Shown: piece by piece, positions 16,098 through 24,950 of the stretch
How positions within the stretch are numbered: the first letter of the stretch is position 1
Layout of the letters: every line of letters starts with the position of its first letter
From: Mesorhizobium plurifarium
Lineage (GTDB): Bacteria > Pseudomonadota > Alphaproteobacteria > Rhizobiales > Rhizobiaceae
Direction of reading: 5' to 3'
DNA length: 64,000 nt
Assembly (NCBI GenBank): GCA_000824785.1
Contig: CCNB01000043.1
Location: 487,857 to 551,856, forward strand
Notes under the pieces: model-generated
The model's input: only the letters and a program-made list of their open reading frames with translations
What the model was told of the DNA's origin: nothing
Database searches by the model: none
Position numbers and translations under genes: made by a program

Positions 16098-16859
16098 ATG
16101 ACCCGCCCGTCAGCCATCATCACCGGCGGAGCGCGCGGCATCGGGCTGGCCTGCGCGGAAGCGTTAGCCGAGGCAGGTTTCGATATTCTTGTCGCCGACC
16201 TTGCTGAGAAGCCCGCTGATGGACTGCCCGAAAAGATCGTCAAGCACGGCGCGGAGTTCGCCTACGCCCGCTGCGACATCGCCGATCTCGCCAGCCACGC
16301 CGCGCTCGTCGAAGCCGCGATCAACGCCTTCGGCCACATCGATTGCCTGGTCAACAATGCCGGCGTCGGCGCCGTGGTGCGCGGCGATCTGCTGGAGCTG
16401 AAACCGGATAACTTCGATCGTGCGCTCGCCATCAACCTTCGCGGCACTTTGTTCCTCAGCCAGGCCATCGCCAAGGCAATGCTGGCCACGCCTGCCGCCT
16501 CAGTGAGGTCGATCATCACCATCACGTCGGTGAGCGCAGCCATGGCCTCGCCGGAGCGCGCCGACTACTGCATTTCCAAGGCCGGGCTTTCGATGTGGGT
16601 GAAGAACCTGGCGCTGCGGCTCGCCGCCGAAGATATCGGCGTGTTCGAGGTGCGGCCGGGCATCATCCGCACCGACATGACCTCCGGCGTTTCGGCCAAA
16701 TATGACGCGCTGATCGACGGCGGGCTGGTGCCGGCGAAACGCTGGGGCGAGGCCGCCGATGTCGGTGCCGTGGTCGCCGCGCTTGCCTCCGGAAAATTCG
16801 GTTTTTCGACCGGATCGGTCATCGATGTCGATGGCGCGCTCTCGGTGCCACGCTTGTGA
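16098..16859 (+). CDS. SDR oxidoreductase (3-ketoacyl reductase-like)
   Basis: A 253-residue classical SDR. The cofactor motif is TGGARGIGLA, NNAG lies near residue 90, and the ITSVSAAMASPERADYCISKAG segment carries Ser, Tyr and Lys of the tetrad. The C-terminal cap ends in STGSVIDVDGALSVPRL. It is placed between two GMC oxidoreductase genes and spaced 6 bp from the second, so it probably reduces or oxidises the same class of polyol or keto-sugar. The start follows AGGATCAGCTTCC; only this ATG gives the complete Rossmann strand. Confidence 0.9.
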   Translation: MTRPSAIITGGARGIGLACAEALAEAGFDILVADLAEKPADGLPEKIVKHGAEFAYARCDIADLASHAALVEAAINAFGHIDCLVNNAGVGAVVRGDLLELKPDNFDRALAINLRGTLFLSQAIAKAMLATPAASVRSIITITSVSAAMASPERADYCISKAGLSMWVKNLALRLAAEDIGVFEVRPGIIRTDMTSGVSAKYDALIDGGLVPAKRWGEAADVGAVVAALASGKFGFSTGSVIDVDGALSVPRL

Positions 16860-16865
16860 GGAACA

Positions 16866-18494
16866 ATGGCTGACTACATCATTGTTGGCGCCGGTCCCGC
16901 CGGCTGCGTTCTCGCCAACCGGTTGAGCGAGGATCCGTCCAATTCCGTTTTGCTGCTCGAAGCCGGCGGGAAGGACTGGCACCCGCTCATCCACATGCCG
17001 GCGGGCTTCGCCAAGATGACCAAAGGCATCGCCTCCTGGGGCTGGTCGACCGTGCCGCAGAAGAACATGAAGGACCGCGTCTTCTGGTACACGCAGGCCA
17101 AGGTGGTCGGCGGCGGCTCGTCGATCAATGCGCAGATCTACACGCGCGGCAATGCCCGCGACTACGACGCCTGGGAGAAGGAAGAAGGCCTCACCGGCTG
17201 GAGCTATCGCGACGTGCTGCCCTATTTCAAGCGCGCCGAGAACAACCAGCGCTTCGCCAACGATTTCCACGGCGACCAGGGTCCGCTCGGCGTGTCGAAC
17301 CCGATCTCGCCGCTGCCCATCTGCGAGGCCTATTTCCGCGCCGGCCAGGAAATGGGCATACCCTTCAATCCGGACTTCAATGGCGCGAGCCAGGAAGGCG
17401 TCGGCTACTATCAGTTGACCCAAAAGAACGCGAGGCGCTCATCCGCTTCCGTCGCCTATCTGAAGCCGATCGGCGCCCGCAAGAACCTGACGGTCAGGAC
17501 GGACGTCCTGGTGACTCGCGTCGTCGTCGAAAAGGGCCGTGCCATCGGCGTCGAGATCGTCGACAGGCCGGGCGGCGAGAAGACGATCTTGCGCGCCGAC
17601 CACGAGGTGATCGTCTCGTCGGGCGCCATCGGCTCGCCCAAGCTCCTCATGCAATCGGGCATCGGCCCGGCCGATCATCTGAAGTCGGTCGGCGTCACGC
17701 CGGTGCATGACCTGCCCGGCGTCGGCTCCAACATGCAGGACCATCTCGACCTGTTCGTGATCGCCGAATGCACCGGCGACCACACCTACGACAATTACGC
17801 CAAGCTGCACCGCACGATGTGGGCCGGCTTGCAATACCTCTTGCTCAAGAAGGGTCCCGTGGCCTCGAGCCTGTTCGAGACCGGCGGCTTCTGGTACGCC
17901 GACCCGACAGCCGCCTCGCCCGACATCCAGTTCCATCTCGGCCTCGGCTCCGGCATCGAGGCCGGCGTGGAAAAGCTGAAGAACCCGGGCGTGACGCTGA
18001 ACTCCGCCTTCCTGCGCCCGCGCTCGCGCGGAACGGTGCGGCTGAAGAGCGCCGATCCGGCCGACCATCCGCTGATCGATCCGAACTACTGGTCCGATCC
18101 TTACGACCGCGACATGTCGATCAAGGGGCTCAGGTTGGCGCGAGAGATCATGCGCCAGAAGGCGCTTCAGCCTTATGTGCTGCGCGAGGTGCTGCCCGGC
18201 CCTGCCCTGCAGAGTGACGCCGACCTTTTCGACTATGCCTGCCGCACGTCCAAGACCGATCATCATCCCGTCGGCACCTGCCGCATGGGTCATGACGCGA
18301 TGGCCGTGGTGACGCCGGATCTGAGGTTGCGCGGCATCGACGCCTTACGCGTCTGCGACGCCTCGGTGATGCCGCGCGTGCCTTCCTCCAACACCAATGC
18401 GCCGACCATCATGGTCGGTGAAAAGGGCGCCGACCTCATCCTTGGCCGCGAGCCGCTGCCGCCGGCCGTGTTCAAGGGCAATCAGGCGGCATGA
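16866..18494 (+). CDS. GMC-family oxidoreductase (choline/alcohol dehydrogenase type)
   Basis: A 542-residue GMC flavoprotein of the choline dehydrogenase/AlkJ branch. DYIIVGAGPAGCVLANRL binds FAD at the N-terminus. GGGSSINAQIYTRGN is the first GMC signature and SSGAIGSPKLLMQSGIGP the second. The active-site His is in HPVGTCRMG and the Asn in SSNTNAPTIMVGEKGADLI. The substrate could be an alcohol or sugar. It is the second GMC enzyme in this locus, is separated from the first only by an SDR, and is followed 7 bp later by a Dabb protein. Confidence 0.9.
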   Translation: MADYIIVGAGPAGCVLANRLSEDPSNSVLLLEAGGKDWHPLIHMPAGFAKMTKGIASWGWSTVPQKNMKDRVFWYTQAKVVGGGSSINAQIYTRGNARDYDAWEKEEGLTGWSYRDVLPYFKRAENNQRFANDFHGDQGPLGVSNPISPLPICEAYFRAGQEMGIPFNPDFNGASQEGVGYYQLTQKNARRSSASVAYLKPIGARKNLTVRTDVLVTRVVVEKGRAIGVEIVDRPGGEKTILRADHEVIVSSGAIGSPKLLMQSGIGPADHLKSVGVTPVHDLPGVGSNMQDHLDLFVIAECTGDHTYDNYAKLHRTMWAGLQYLLLKKGPVASSLFETGGFWYADPTAASPDIQFHLGLGSGIEAGVEKLKNPGVTLNSAFLRPRSRGTVRLKSADPADHPLIDPNYWSDPYDRDMSIKGLRLAREIMRQKALQPYVLREVLPGPALQSDADLFDYACRTSKTDHHPVGTCRMGHDAMAVVTPDLRLRGIDALRVCDASVMPRVPSSNTNAPTIMVGEKGADLILGREPLPPAVFKGNQAA

Positions 18495-18501
18495 GGCATC
18501 A

Positions 18502-18822
18502 ATGATGATCCGGCATTGCGTCTTTGTCCGTTTTCGCGACGACGTTCCTGAAACCGAGCGCGCGGCGATCCATGCCGATCTCGAAACCTTGCGCGCCGTC
18601 ATCGACGGCATGGGCAAGGTAGAGTTCAGCGCCAATGTCAGTCCCGAGCCGTTTGCGCGCGACTTCGGCCACGGCTTCACCATCGATTTCCGCGACGCCG
18701 CCGCCCGCGACGCCTATCTGGCGCACGAAGCGCATCAGCGCGCCGGCGCCCGCCTGGTCGCCGCGCTCGAGGGCGGCACCGATGGGCTGATGGTCATCGA
18801 TCTTGAGGTGACGCAAATGTGA
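18502..18822 (+). CDS. Dabb (stress-responsive alpha/beta barrel) family protein
   Basis: A 106-residue protein with the Dabb core: MIRHCVFVRFRDDV at the start, GHGFTIDFRDAAARDAYLAHEAHQ in the middle and a final beta-strand MVIDLEV. Dabb proteins form small dimeric barrels, and some are cyclases or sugar-related enzymes. Two adjacent ATGs (18502 and 18505) are both possible starts, and in-frame sequence upstream belongs to the GMC gene. It is the last gene of the plus-strand sugar locus. Confidence 0.82.
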   Translation: MMIRHCVFVRFRDDVPETERAAIHADLETLRAVIDGMGKVEFSANVSPEPFARDFGHGFTIDFRDAAARDAYLAHEAHQRAGARLVAALEGGTDGLMVIDLEVTQM

Positions 18823-18915
18823 CCACTCGTCGGCTTAAAACCGGCTGCTGTCCCGTTCTCTTTTGCCCGCCCAGGAACATATCGTTGCTTTTGGGGGTGC
18901 AAAAGGAGGACCGCC

Positions 18916-20133
18916 TTGAACCTCACCGCTGAGCAGAAGAAAACCGTAGTCGCATCGTTTCTCGGCTGGACGCTCGACGCTTTTGATTTCTTCCTTCTGA
19001 CCTTCCTGCTTACCGATATTGCCGCTGAGTTCCAGACCGACGTGCCGGCGGTCTCCAAAGCACTGTTCCTGACCTTGGCGACGCGCTTCATCGGCGCGTT
19101 CTTCTTCGGCATGCTTGCCGACAAATACGGCCGCAAGCCGATCCTGATGCTCAACATCGTCAGCTATTCGGTGATCGGGGCGCTGGCCGCCTTCTCGCCC
19201 AATCTCGGCATATTCCTGGCGCTGCGCGCCCTGTTCGGCATCGCCATGGGCGGCGAATGGGGCCTGGGCAGCTCGCTTGCCATGGAATCCATCCCGCCCA
19301 GCGCGCGCGGCACGGTCTCGGGCATCCTGCAATGCGGCTATCCGGCCGGCTATCTGCTGGCCGCGGTGGTCTATGGCCTGCTCTATGGGCAGAAGATCGG
19401 CGACTTCACCTTCGGCTGGCGCGCCATGTTCCTCCTGAGCTTCGTGCCGGCCCTGGTCGTGCTGTTCATCCGCTCGCATGTGCCGGAATCGCCGGCCTTC
19501 GTCGAAGGCCGTACCCAGGCACGGCCAGGCCTCCTCGAAACGCTGCGGAAGCACTGGGGCATCGCGCTCTATGCCGTGGTGCTGATGATGTTCTTCAACT
19601 TCTTCAGCCATGGCACGCAGGACCTCTATCCGACCTTCCTGAAGAAGCAGCACGGCTTCGACACGCACACGGTGAGCTGGATCACCATCGTCGCCAATAT
19701 CGGCGCTATCGTCGGCGGCCTTGCCTTCGGCGCGCTGTCGGAAAGGATCGGCCGCATCAACGCCATCACGCTCGCCTGCGTGATCGCCTTGCCGGCAATT
19801 CCGCTCTGGGCCTATACGACCACGCCCTTCATGCTGGCGATCGGCGCTTTCATCATGCAGGTGGCGGTGCAGGGCGCCTGGGGAGTCATCCCGGTGCATC
19901 TCAACGAATTGTCGCCGGGCTCGGTGCGGGCGACGCTGCCCGGCTTCATCTACCAGGCCGGCAATCTGGCGGCTTCCTATGGCGGCCCCTACCAAGCGGG
20001 GATCGCCGAGGCGCCGGGAGGCAGCTACGGCTATGCGCTGGCCCTGTTCGCCGGCGTGGTCGCCGTCTGCATCCTCGTCGTCATCCGCTTCAGTCCGGAA
20101 AAGCGCGGCCAGGTGATGACCGTGCTCAGCTGA
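18916..20133 (+). CDS. MFS transporter (carboxylate/sialate:H+ symporter-like)
   Basis: A 405-residue carrier with about 12 transmembrane helices. The first helix carries GWTLDAFDFFLLTFLLTDIA, with the DxxD pattern of proton symporters for organic acids. The loop 2-3 motif is GMLADKYGRKPIL and MGGEWGLGSSLAMES follows. This family includes lactate, sialic-acid and aromatic-acid carriers. The start codon is TTG, supported by AAAGGAGGA eight bases upstream. It converges on the EamA gene with a 10-bp gap. It may import an acid related to the LacI locus, but it has its own 93-bp leader. Confidence 0.88.
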   Translation: MNLTAEQKKTVVASFLGWTLDAFDFFLLTFLLTDIAAEFQTDVPAVSKALFLTLATRFIGAFFFGMLADKYGRKPILMLNIVSYSVIGALAAFSPNLGIFLALRALFGIAMGGEWGLGSSLAMESIPPSARGTVSGILQCGYPAGYLLAAVVYGLLYGQKIGDFTFGWRAMFLLSFVPALVVLFIRSHVPESPAFVEGRTQARPGLLETLRKHWGIALYAVVLMMFFNFFSHGTQDLYPTFLKKQHGFDTHTVSWITIVANIGAIVGGLAFGALSERIGRINAITLACVIALPAIPLWAYTTTPFMLAIGAFIMQVAVQGAWGVIPVHLNELSPGSVRATLPGFIYQAGNLAASYGGPYQAGIAEAPGGSYGYALALFAGVVAVCILVVIRFSPEKRGQVMTVLS

Positions 20134-20143
20134 GTATCTGTTT

Positions 20144-20989
20144 TCAACCCATCCTGAGCGCGGCGACGCCGGCAACGATGCCGAGCGCCGCGGCCGCGCG
20201 CCAGGCCGTCATCTTCTCGCCCAGCGCCAGCACCGAGATCAGCATGGCGAACAGGATCGAGGTTTCGCGCAGCGACGCGACCGAGGCGATCGGCGCCTTG
20301 GTCATTGCCCACATCACGATCCAGTAGGCCGCGCCGCTGAGCACGCCGGTGAACAGCCCGGCCTTCCAGTCGCGCGCCAGCACCGGAAGCGACCGCGGTC
20401 CGCGGAAGGCAATGCACAGCACGAGCGCCCATGCCGCATCACAGACGAACAGCCAGGCCGCGTAGCTTTGCGCGGTTGCGGCCAGCCGGGCGCCGCTGCC
20501 GTCGGAAAGCGTGTAGCTGGCGATGAAGATCGAGGTGGCGAGCGCGAAACCGACCGCGCGCAGATTGAGCTTCTCCAGATACGCCCCACCCCGAAACGAC
20601 ATGACCAGCGTGCCTGCCGACAGAAGCACGATGCCGAGGATGGCGAAGGGCGCCGGGACCTCGCCGACCACGACGATGCCGCCCAGCGCCGAGAGCAGCG
20701 GTGCGGTGCCGCGCGCCAGCGGATAGGTCTGGGCGAAATCGCCCGCCTTGTAGGCGCCGATCAGGAAGGTCCGGTAGCCCATGTGGAAGAAAACCGAGGC
20801 GAGGATGAATGGCCAGACCTCGGCCTTCGGCACTTCGACGAAGGGCAGCGCCACAAGCGCCGCGGCGCCCATGCCGAGCGTCATCAGCGTGATCGACAGG
20901 AAGCGGTCGAGATGGACCTTGACCAGCGCGTTCCAGATCGCGTGCATGGCCGCCGCCGAAAGCACCGCCAGGAAGACGAACAGCGTCAT
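20144..20989 (-). CDS. EamA/DMT-family transporter
   Basis: A 281-residue drug/metabolite transporter with about ten helices and two EamA repeats. The N-terminal half includes AMHAIWNALVK and LARGTAPLLSALGGIVVVGE; the C-terminal half includes TKAPIASVASLRETSILFAM and ALGEKMTAWRAAAALGIVAGV. The start at 20989 has GAGGCGGGG in front; the longer upstream frame re-reads the neighbouring hydrolase gene. Seven base pairs separate it from that gene, so the two form an operon. It should export a metabolite or amino acid. Confidence 0.88.
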   Translation of the reverse strand: MTLFVFLAVLSAAAMHAIWNALVKVHLDRFLSITLMTLGMGAAALVALPFVEVPKAEVWPFILASVFFHMGYRTFLIGAYKAGDFAQTYPLARGTAPLLSALGGIVVVGEVPAPFAILGIVLLSAGTLVMSFRGGAYLEKLNLRAVGFALATSIFIASYTLSDGSGARLAATAQSYAAWLFVCDAAWALVLCIAFRGPRSLPVLARDWKAGLFTGVLSGAAYWIVMWAMTKAPIASVASLRETSILFAMLISVLALGEKMTAWRAAAALGIVAGVAALRMG

Positions 20990-20996
20990 CCCCGCC

Positions 20997-21914
20997 TCAC
21001 CGGCCCGCCAGACTTGAGCCGATGCCCGGCGTTTCCAGATCGATGTCGACCCGAAGCGGAAAATGGTCGGAAGCCACCTCGCCGATATCGGCGCTGACCG
21101 AACGCACGCGCCCGGCCAACCCGCCGCTGACGAAGCAATGATCGAGCCGTCGTTTGGCCAGCCTGCCGTCGATGATCTTTTCGTGCGTATGGAAGTCCGG
21201 TCCCGGCTCGGTGGCGACGGAAGCGGCATCGACGAATCCGTCGATATAGGCAGCTCCGCGGTGATAGGGGGTATTGCCGACGATGCGCCGGTATTCGGCG
21301 CTGCCTGGCTCCATGTTGAAATCGCCCAGCCAGATCGCCGCGATCGGATTTTCGGGTTCCGGCTGGCCGTTCGACCAGTTGCGCCGCGGCTCGTCGTCGA
21401 CGCCGCTCCAGGGGCCGCCATCGGACGGCGCGCGACGATGCTCGGCATTGAGATAATCGATCTGCTCCAGCCGCTCCTCGGCCGCGATATGGGCAAGATG
21501 CAGCGAGAACACGCGCACTGGTCCCGCCGGCGTACGGATCATGCACTCCAGCGCCGCGTTGCGGGTGTTGAGCGGCCTCAGCGTGCGCCGCAGCGGCAGC
21601 GTGTGCAGCCGCGACCAGACGATCGGCAACTTCGACAGCACCATCGTGCCGAACTGCCGCCGGCGATTGACGATGCGGCCGCCGCGCCTCTCGCTGGCAT
21701 CCATGTCGAAGGCGGGGCCATAGGCCCAGTAATAGTCGGGCAGCAAGCTGGACAGGATCTCGGGCTGATCGTCCTCATTGGTGCGCTGCCAATGCCGCTC
21801 GACTTCCTGCAACGCGATGATGTCGGCGCCATCCACCAGCCTGGCGCAGCGGCTGAGATCATAGCGCCCGTCGCTGCCGTAGCCGTATTGGATGTTGTAG
21901 CTGATCAGCTTCAT
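20997..21914 (-). CDS. Endonuclease/exonuclease/phosphatase (EEP) family hydrolase
   Basis: A 305-residue EEP-fold metallohydrolase with all key motifs: MKLISYNIQYG (Asn for metal/phosphate), ALQEVERH (catalytic Glu), SLHLAHI, WLGDFNMEPGS (Asp/Asn pair), RRLDHCFVSGG and the terminal SDHFPLRVDID. No signal peptide is seen. The family includes DNases, sphingomyelinases and inositol phosphatases. The absence of DNA-binding loops and the link to a DMT transporter do not settle the substrate. It is the first gene of a two-gene operon. Confidence 0.88.
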   Translation of the reverse strand: MKLISYNIQYGYGSDGRYDLSRCARLVDGADIIALQEVERHWQRTNEDDQPEILSSLLPDYYWAYGPAFDMDASERRGGRIVNRRRQFGTMVLSKLPIVWSRLHTLPLRRTLRPLNTRNAALECMIRTPAGPVRVFSLHLAHIAAEERLEQIDYLNAEHRRAPSDGGPWSGVDDEPRRNWSNGQPEPENPIAAIWLGDFNMEPGSAEYRRIVGNTPYHRGAAYIDGFVDAASVATEPGPDFHTHEKIIDGRLAKRRLDHCFVSGGLAGRVRSVSADIGEVASDHFPLRVDIDLETPGIGSSLAGR

Positions 21915-21949
21915 TGATTAACCGGCTCACTTCTGGCGATTGCAGTAGC

Positions 21950-22066
21950 GCAATTCCAGGAAAAGTGTGAGCGTTTAAGTTCGGCGTCTTCGCCGTAACC
22001 TTTCCGTCCGGAATTGCGTCGAGAAAAAAGACATAGAGCGGTTCGCCGTTTCAGGTGAAACGCTCT
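21950..22066. repeat. Composite palindromic repeat B-linker-A, with insertion
   Basis: Module B has arms GCAATTCC (21950-21957) and GGAATTGC (22010-22017). Module A has arms AGAGCG (22035-22040) and CGCTCT (22061-22066) with inner GTTTC/GAAAC. The linker is GTCGAGAAAAAAGACAT. B is about 17 bp longer than the copy at 49295, because extra sequence with a small GGCG-TCTT-CGCC palindrome sits inside it. It fills most of the gap between two minus-strand genes. Confidence 0.75.
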
Positions 22067-22141
22067 AGCGCCAGGCCCCTTGCATTGCAATGGACCGGCG
22101 GGACAAGTGGAATAGTCCAATGGAACCGGGGGCCCGGCGCT

Positions 22142-23695
22142 CTAATAGGTCGTCAACGGCTGGAAGCTTCCGGCCGGCGACGCCGCCAGTTCCGACCAGT
22201 CGATCTCCTCTTCCAGCCGGTGATAGGCCTCGTCGCCGATCGTGCCGTTGCTGCGCAGTTCCTCCAGCGTGTCGCGTTGCCGCTTGATGGCGTAAAGGCG
22301 CAACCGGTCGTATTCCGTCGCGGCTTGCGCGTCGTCGGGGTTTTCCGCAACCCGCCGCTGCGCCTCATACTGCTCCCGCACGACGGCGGCAGCGGCCGAT
22401 GTCTTGCGGTTCAGCACGTCGAGCGCGGCCTGCATGATGGCGACGCGCGCCTCGGCTACTTCGCGATCGATCGTCATATCCCGCTCGAAATTGAGCCAGC
22501 GCAGAAGCGGCTTCAGGCTTATCCCCTGCAGGACCAACGTGCCAAGCACGACAGCGAACGCGGCAAGCACGATCGGGTCACGCCCAGGAAAATTGGCCGG
22601 CAAGGCAATTGCCACCACCAGCGTCACCAGCCCGCGCATGCCGCACCAGCCGACAAGCACGGCGCCGCGAAACGTCGGCGCATCCTGCTTTCTGTCTTCG
22701 CCGCCGGAGCGGGCGAACCAGCGTATGACCGCGACGTAACCCGCCACCCACACGAGCCGCGCCACGATGACGACGACAAGCACCGTTGCGGCGAACAGGA
22801 ATGCTCCGCCTTGCCCGTCGCCGGAGAGACGGCCGACGATCGACCGCGCCTGCAGGCCCATCAGAACGAAAGCCAGCACGTTGAGCACGAACACCGCTGA
22901 TTCCCAGACCGAATAGGTGCTGACGCGGCGTCTCGCCGACATCCGGCGCGGTGCGGTGCGCGCGATGGTGATGGCATAGACGACGATGGTGATGATGGCG
23001 GAAAGGCCGAGCCTGTCGGCAATGATCCAGACGGCGAAGGTTCCGGCGAACTGCACCACTGTGCTGCTTGCCGCATCCTCGATGCGCGTCAGCGTGAGCA
23101 GCGACACTCGGCCGAACAGGTAACCCGCGACGACGCTGCCGATCGTCGCAAGCAGGATGACGGGCACCGCGTCCTTAAGCATGAGCGTGCCGACCGCCGC
23201 CGAAACCGATATCCGGTAGATCAACAACGCCGTGGCATCGTTGAGCAGGCTCTCCCCTTGCAGGATCGCGGTGATGCGGTGCGGCACCTTGAACTGGCTG
23301 AGCACGGCACTTGCCGCGACCGCGTCCGGCGGCGCGACGATGGCGCCGAGCGCGATCGCCGCCGCGATCGGCAGCCCGGCCATTTTCCAACCGACGAAGG
23401 CAACGACCACCGTGGTGAAGACGACCGCGCCAAGCGCCAGGAGCACCAGCGACAGGCGGTAGCGCTTCAGGTCGCGCAGCGAGGTGTCATAGGCGGCATC
23501 GAGCAGCACCGGAGCGATGAACAGCGCCAGCGCCAGTTCCGGATCGATCTCGATCACCGGCGCGCCGGGCACGAAGGCAAGCCCAACGCCCGCAAGCGCC
23601 AGCAGCGATGGGTAAGGCACCTCCAGCCGCCGCGACAGCGCCGTAAGCGCGACGGCGATCAGAAGCAGGACGAGCGTAAGTTCGAACAGAGCCAT
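22142..23695 (-). CDS. CPA1-family Na+/H+ antiporter
   Basis: A 517-residue antiporter with about 12 helices (residues 1-400) and a 110-residue cytoplasmic tail rich in charged residues. Diagnostic segments are ALFIAPVLLDAAYDTSLRDL, GAIVAPPDAVAASAVL (the DD/PD ion-binding helix) and ILQGESLLNDATALLIYRIS, with the conserved Glu-Ser-Leu-Leu-Asn-Asp. It exchanges Na+ or K+ for H+ across the inner membrane in pH and salt homeostasis. It is monocistronic, as repeats lie on its 3' side and an independent ABC operon lies on the 5' side. Confidence 0.92.
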   Translation of the reverse strand: MALFELTLVLLLIAVALTALSRRLEVPYPSLLALAGVGLAFVPGAPVIEIDPELALALFIAPVLLDAAYDTSLRDLKRYRLSLVLLALGAVVFTTVVVAFVGWKMAGLPIAAAIALGAIVAPPDAVAASAVLSQFKVPHRITAILQGESLLNDATALLIYRISVSAAVGTLMLKDAVPVILLATIGSVVAGYLFGRVSLLTLTRIEDAASSTVVQFAGTFAVWIIADRLGLSAIITIVVYAITIARTAPRRMSARRRVSTYSVWESAVFVLNVLAFVLMGLQARSIVGRLSGDGQGGAFLFAATVLVVVIVARLVWVAGYVAVIRWFARSGGEDRKQDAPTFRGAVLVGWCGMRGLVTLVVAIALPANFPGRDPIVLAAFAVVLGTLVLQGISLKPLLRWLNFERDMTIDREVAEARVAIMQAALDVLNRKTSAAAAVVREQYEAQRRVAENPDDAQAATEYDRLRLYAIKRQRDTLEELRSNGTIGDEAYHRLEEEIDWSELAASPAGSFQPLTTY

Positions 23696-23870
23696 GGCTC
23701 ATCGTAGCGGCGAAGCGCGAAGCTTGGCAGTACCCTGAGACAGGATGCTGTTGATTTATCCGGCAAACCCGCGCTGCCTCATAGGGTGTGCTCGCAGGAC
23801 AAACCGATGGCGCCCGTATACCACCGAGAGCCCCTGGCATGTCTTATCGGCATCAGGACGGCCAGGGCCG

Positions 23871-24935
23871 TCAGTGCAGGACCAGCATATCGCCCGACGA
23901 GAACGAAATATCCGCCTTGTCGCCGACGACCGGCGGCGGCGTCGTCGAATTGTTGAAGGTATCGAGCGAAACCGTGTTTCCGCCGATGCCGACGCGCACG
24001 CGGATGACCGAGCCGAGGAAATGCACTTCGGCGATCTCGCCCGATAGGCTGGTGTCGTGGCCGGGCTGGCGCGCCAGCGAGATCGCTTCCGGCCGCAGCG
24101 CCAGCGACAGCGTATCGCCGGACTTCGAGCCGTTGAGTTTGCCCTTGAGCGAGACTTCCTGCGCGTTGACCTGCACCTTGCCGGCCGAGGCGTCGGTGAC
24201 CTTGCCCTCCAGCACGTTGAGCGTGCCGACGAAATTGGCGACGAATTTGGTCGCCGGCCGGTTGTAGATCTCGAACGGCGTCCCGACCTGCTCGGCCCGG
24301 CCGCCATACATCACCGCGATGCGGTCGGAGATCGACAGCGCTTCTTCCTGGTCGTGCGTGACGAAGATGGTGGTGATGCCGAGCTTCTTCTGGATCGAAC
24401 GGATTTCCTCGCGCAGCGACACGCGCACCTTGGCGTCGAGCGCCGACAGCGGCTCGTCGAGCAAAAGCAGCTTCGGTTTCGGCGCAATCGCCCGCGCGAG
24501 CGCGATGCGCTGCTGCTGACCGCCGGAAAGCTGGTAGGGATAGCGGTCGGCCATCTGTGGCAGCTTGATCATGTCGAGCATCTCGGCGACGCGCCTGTCC
24601 GCGTCCGGCTTCGACATGCCGGCCACCTTGAGGCCGAAGGCGATGTTCTGCGCCACCGTCAGGTTTGGGAACAGCGCATAGGCCTGGAACACCATGCCGA
24701 CATTGCGCTGGTTCGGCTTCAGCCTGGTGATATCCTTGCCAGCTACGACGATCTTGCCTGCCGATGGCTCCTCGAAACCGGCCACCATGCGCAGCACCGT
24801 CGTCTTGCCGCAGCCCGACGGCCCGAGGAAGGAGACGAATTCGCCCGGTTCGACATCGAGATTGAAGTCCTGGACCACGGTTGTGGCGCCGAAGGATTTT
24901 CGCACATGCTGGATGGAGAGGAATGGCTCAGCCAT
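23871..24935 (-). CDS. ABC importer ATPase (polyamine/opine/phosphonate type)
   Basis: A 354-residue ATPase. The Walker A is GPSGCGKTT, the Q-loop VFQAYALFPNLTV, the signature LSGGQQQR, the Walker B LLLLDEPLSALDAKVR and the H-loop VTHDQEEAL. TOBE-type C-terminal sequence follows (LRPEAISLARQ). It resembles PotA/FbpC-type subunits. It is the last gene of a four-gene importer operon and sits 15 bp after the second permease. The substrate is presumably an amine or organic cation or acid connected with the amine genes upstream. Confidence 0.92.
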   Translation of the reverse strand: MAEPFLSIQHVRKSFGATTVVQDFNLDVEPGEFVSFLGPSGCGKTTVLRMVAGFEEPSAGKIVVAGKDITRLKPNQRNVGMVFQAYALFPNLTVAQNIAFGLKVAGMSKPDADRRVAEMLDMIKLPQMADRYPYQLSGGQQQRIALARAIAPKPKLLLLDEPLSALDAKVRVSLREEIRSIQKKLGITTIFVTHDQEEALSISDRIAVMYGGRAEQVGTPFEIYNRPATKFVANFVGTLNVLEGKVTDASAGKVQVNAQEVSLKGKLNGSKSGDTLSLALRPEAISLARQPGHDTSLSGEIAEVHFLGSVIRVRVGIGGNTVSLDTFNNSTTPPPVVGDKADISFSSGDMLVLH

Positions 24936-24950
24936 GGCTTTCTCTTTCGC

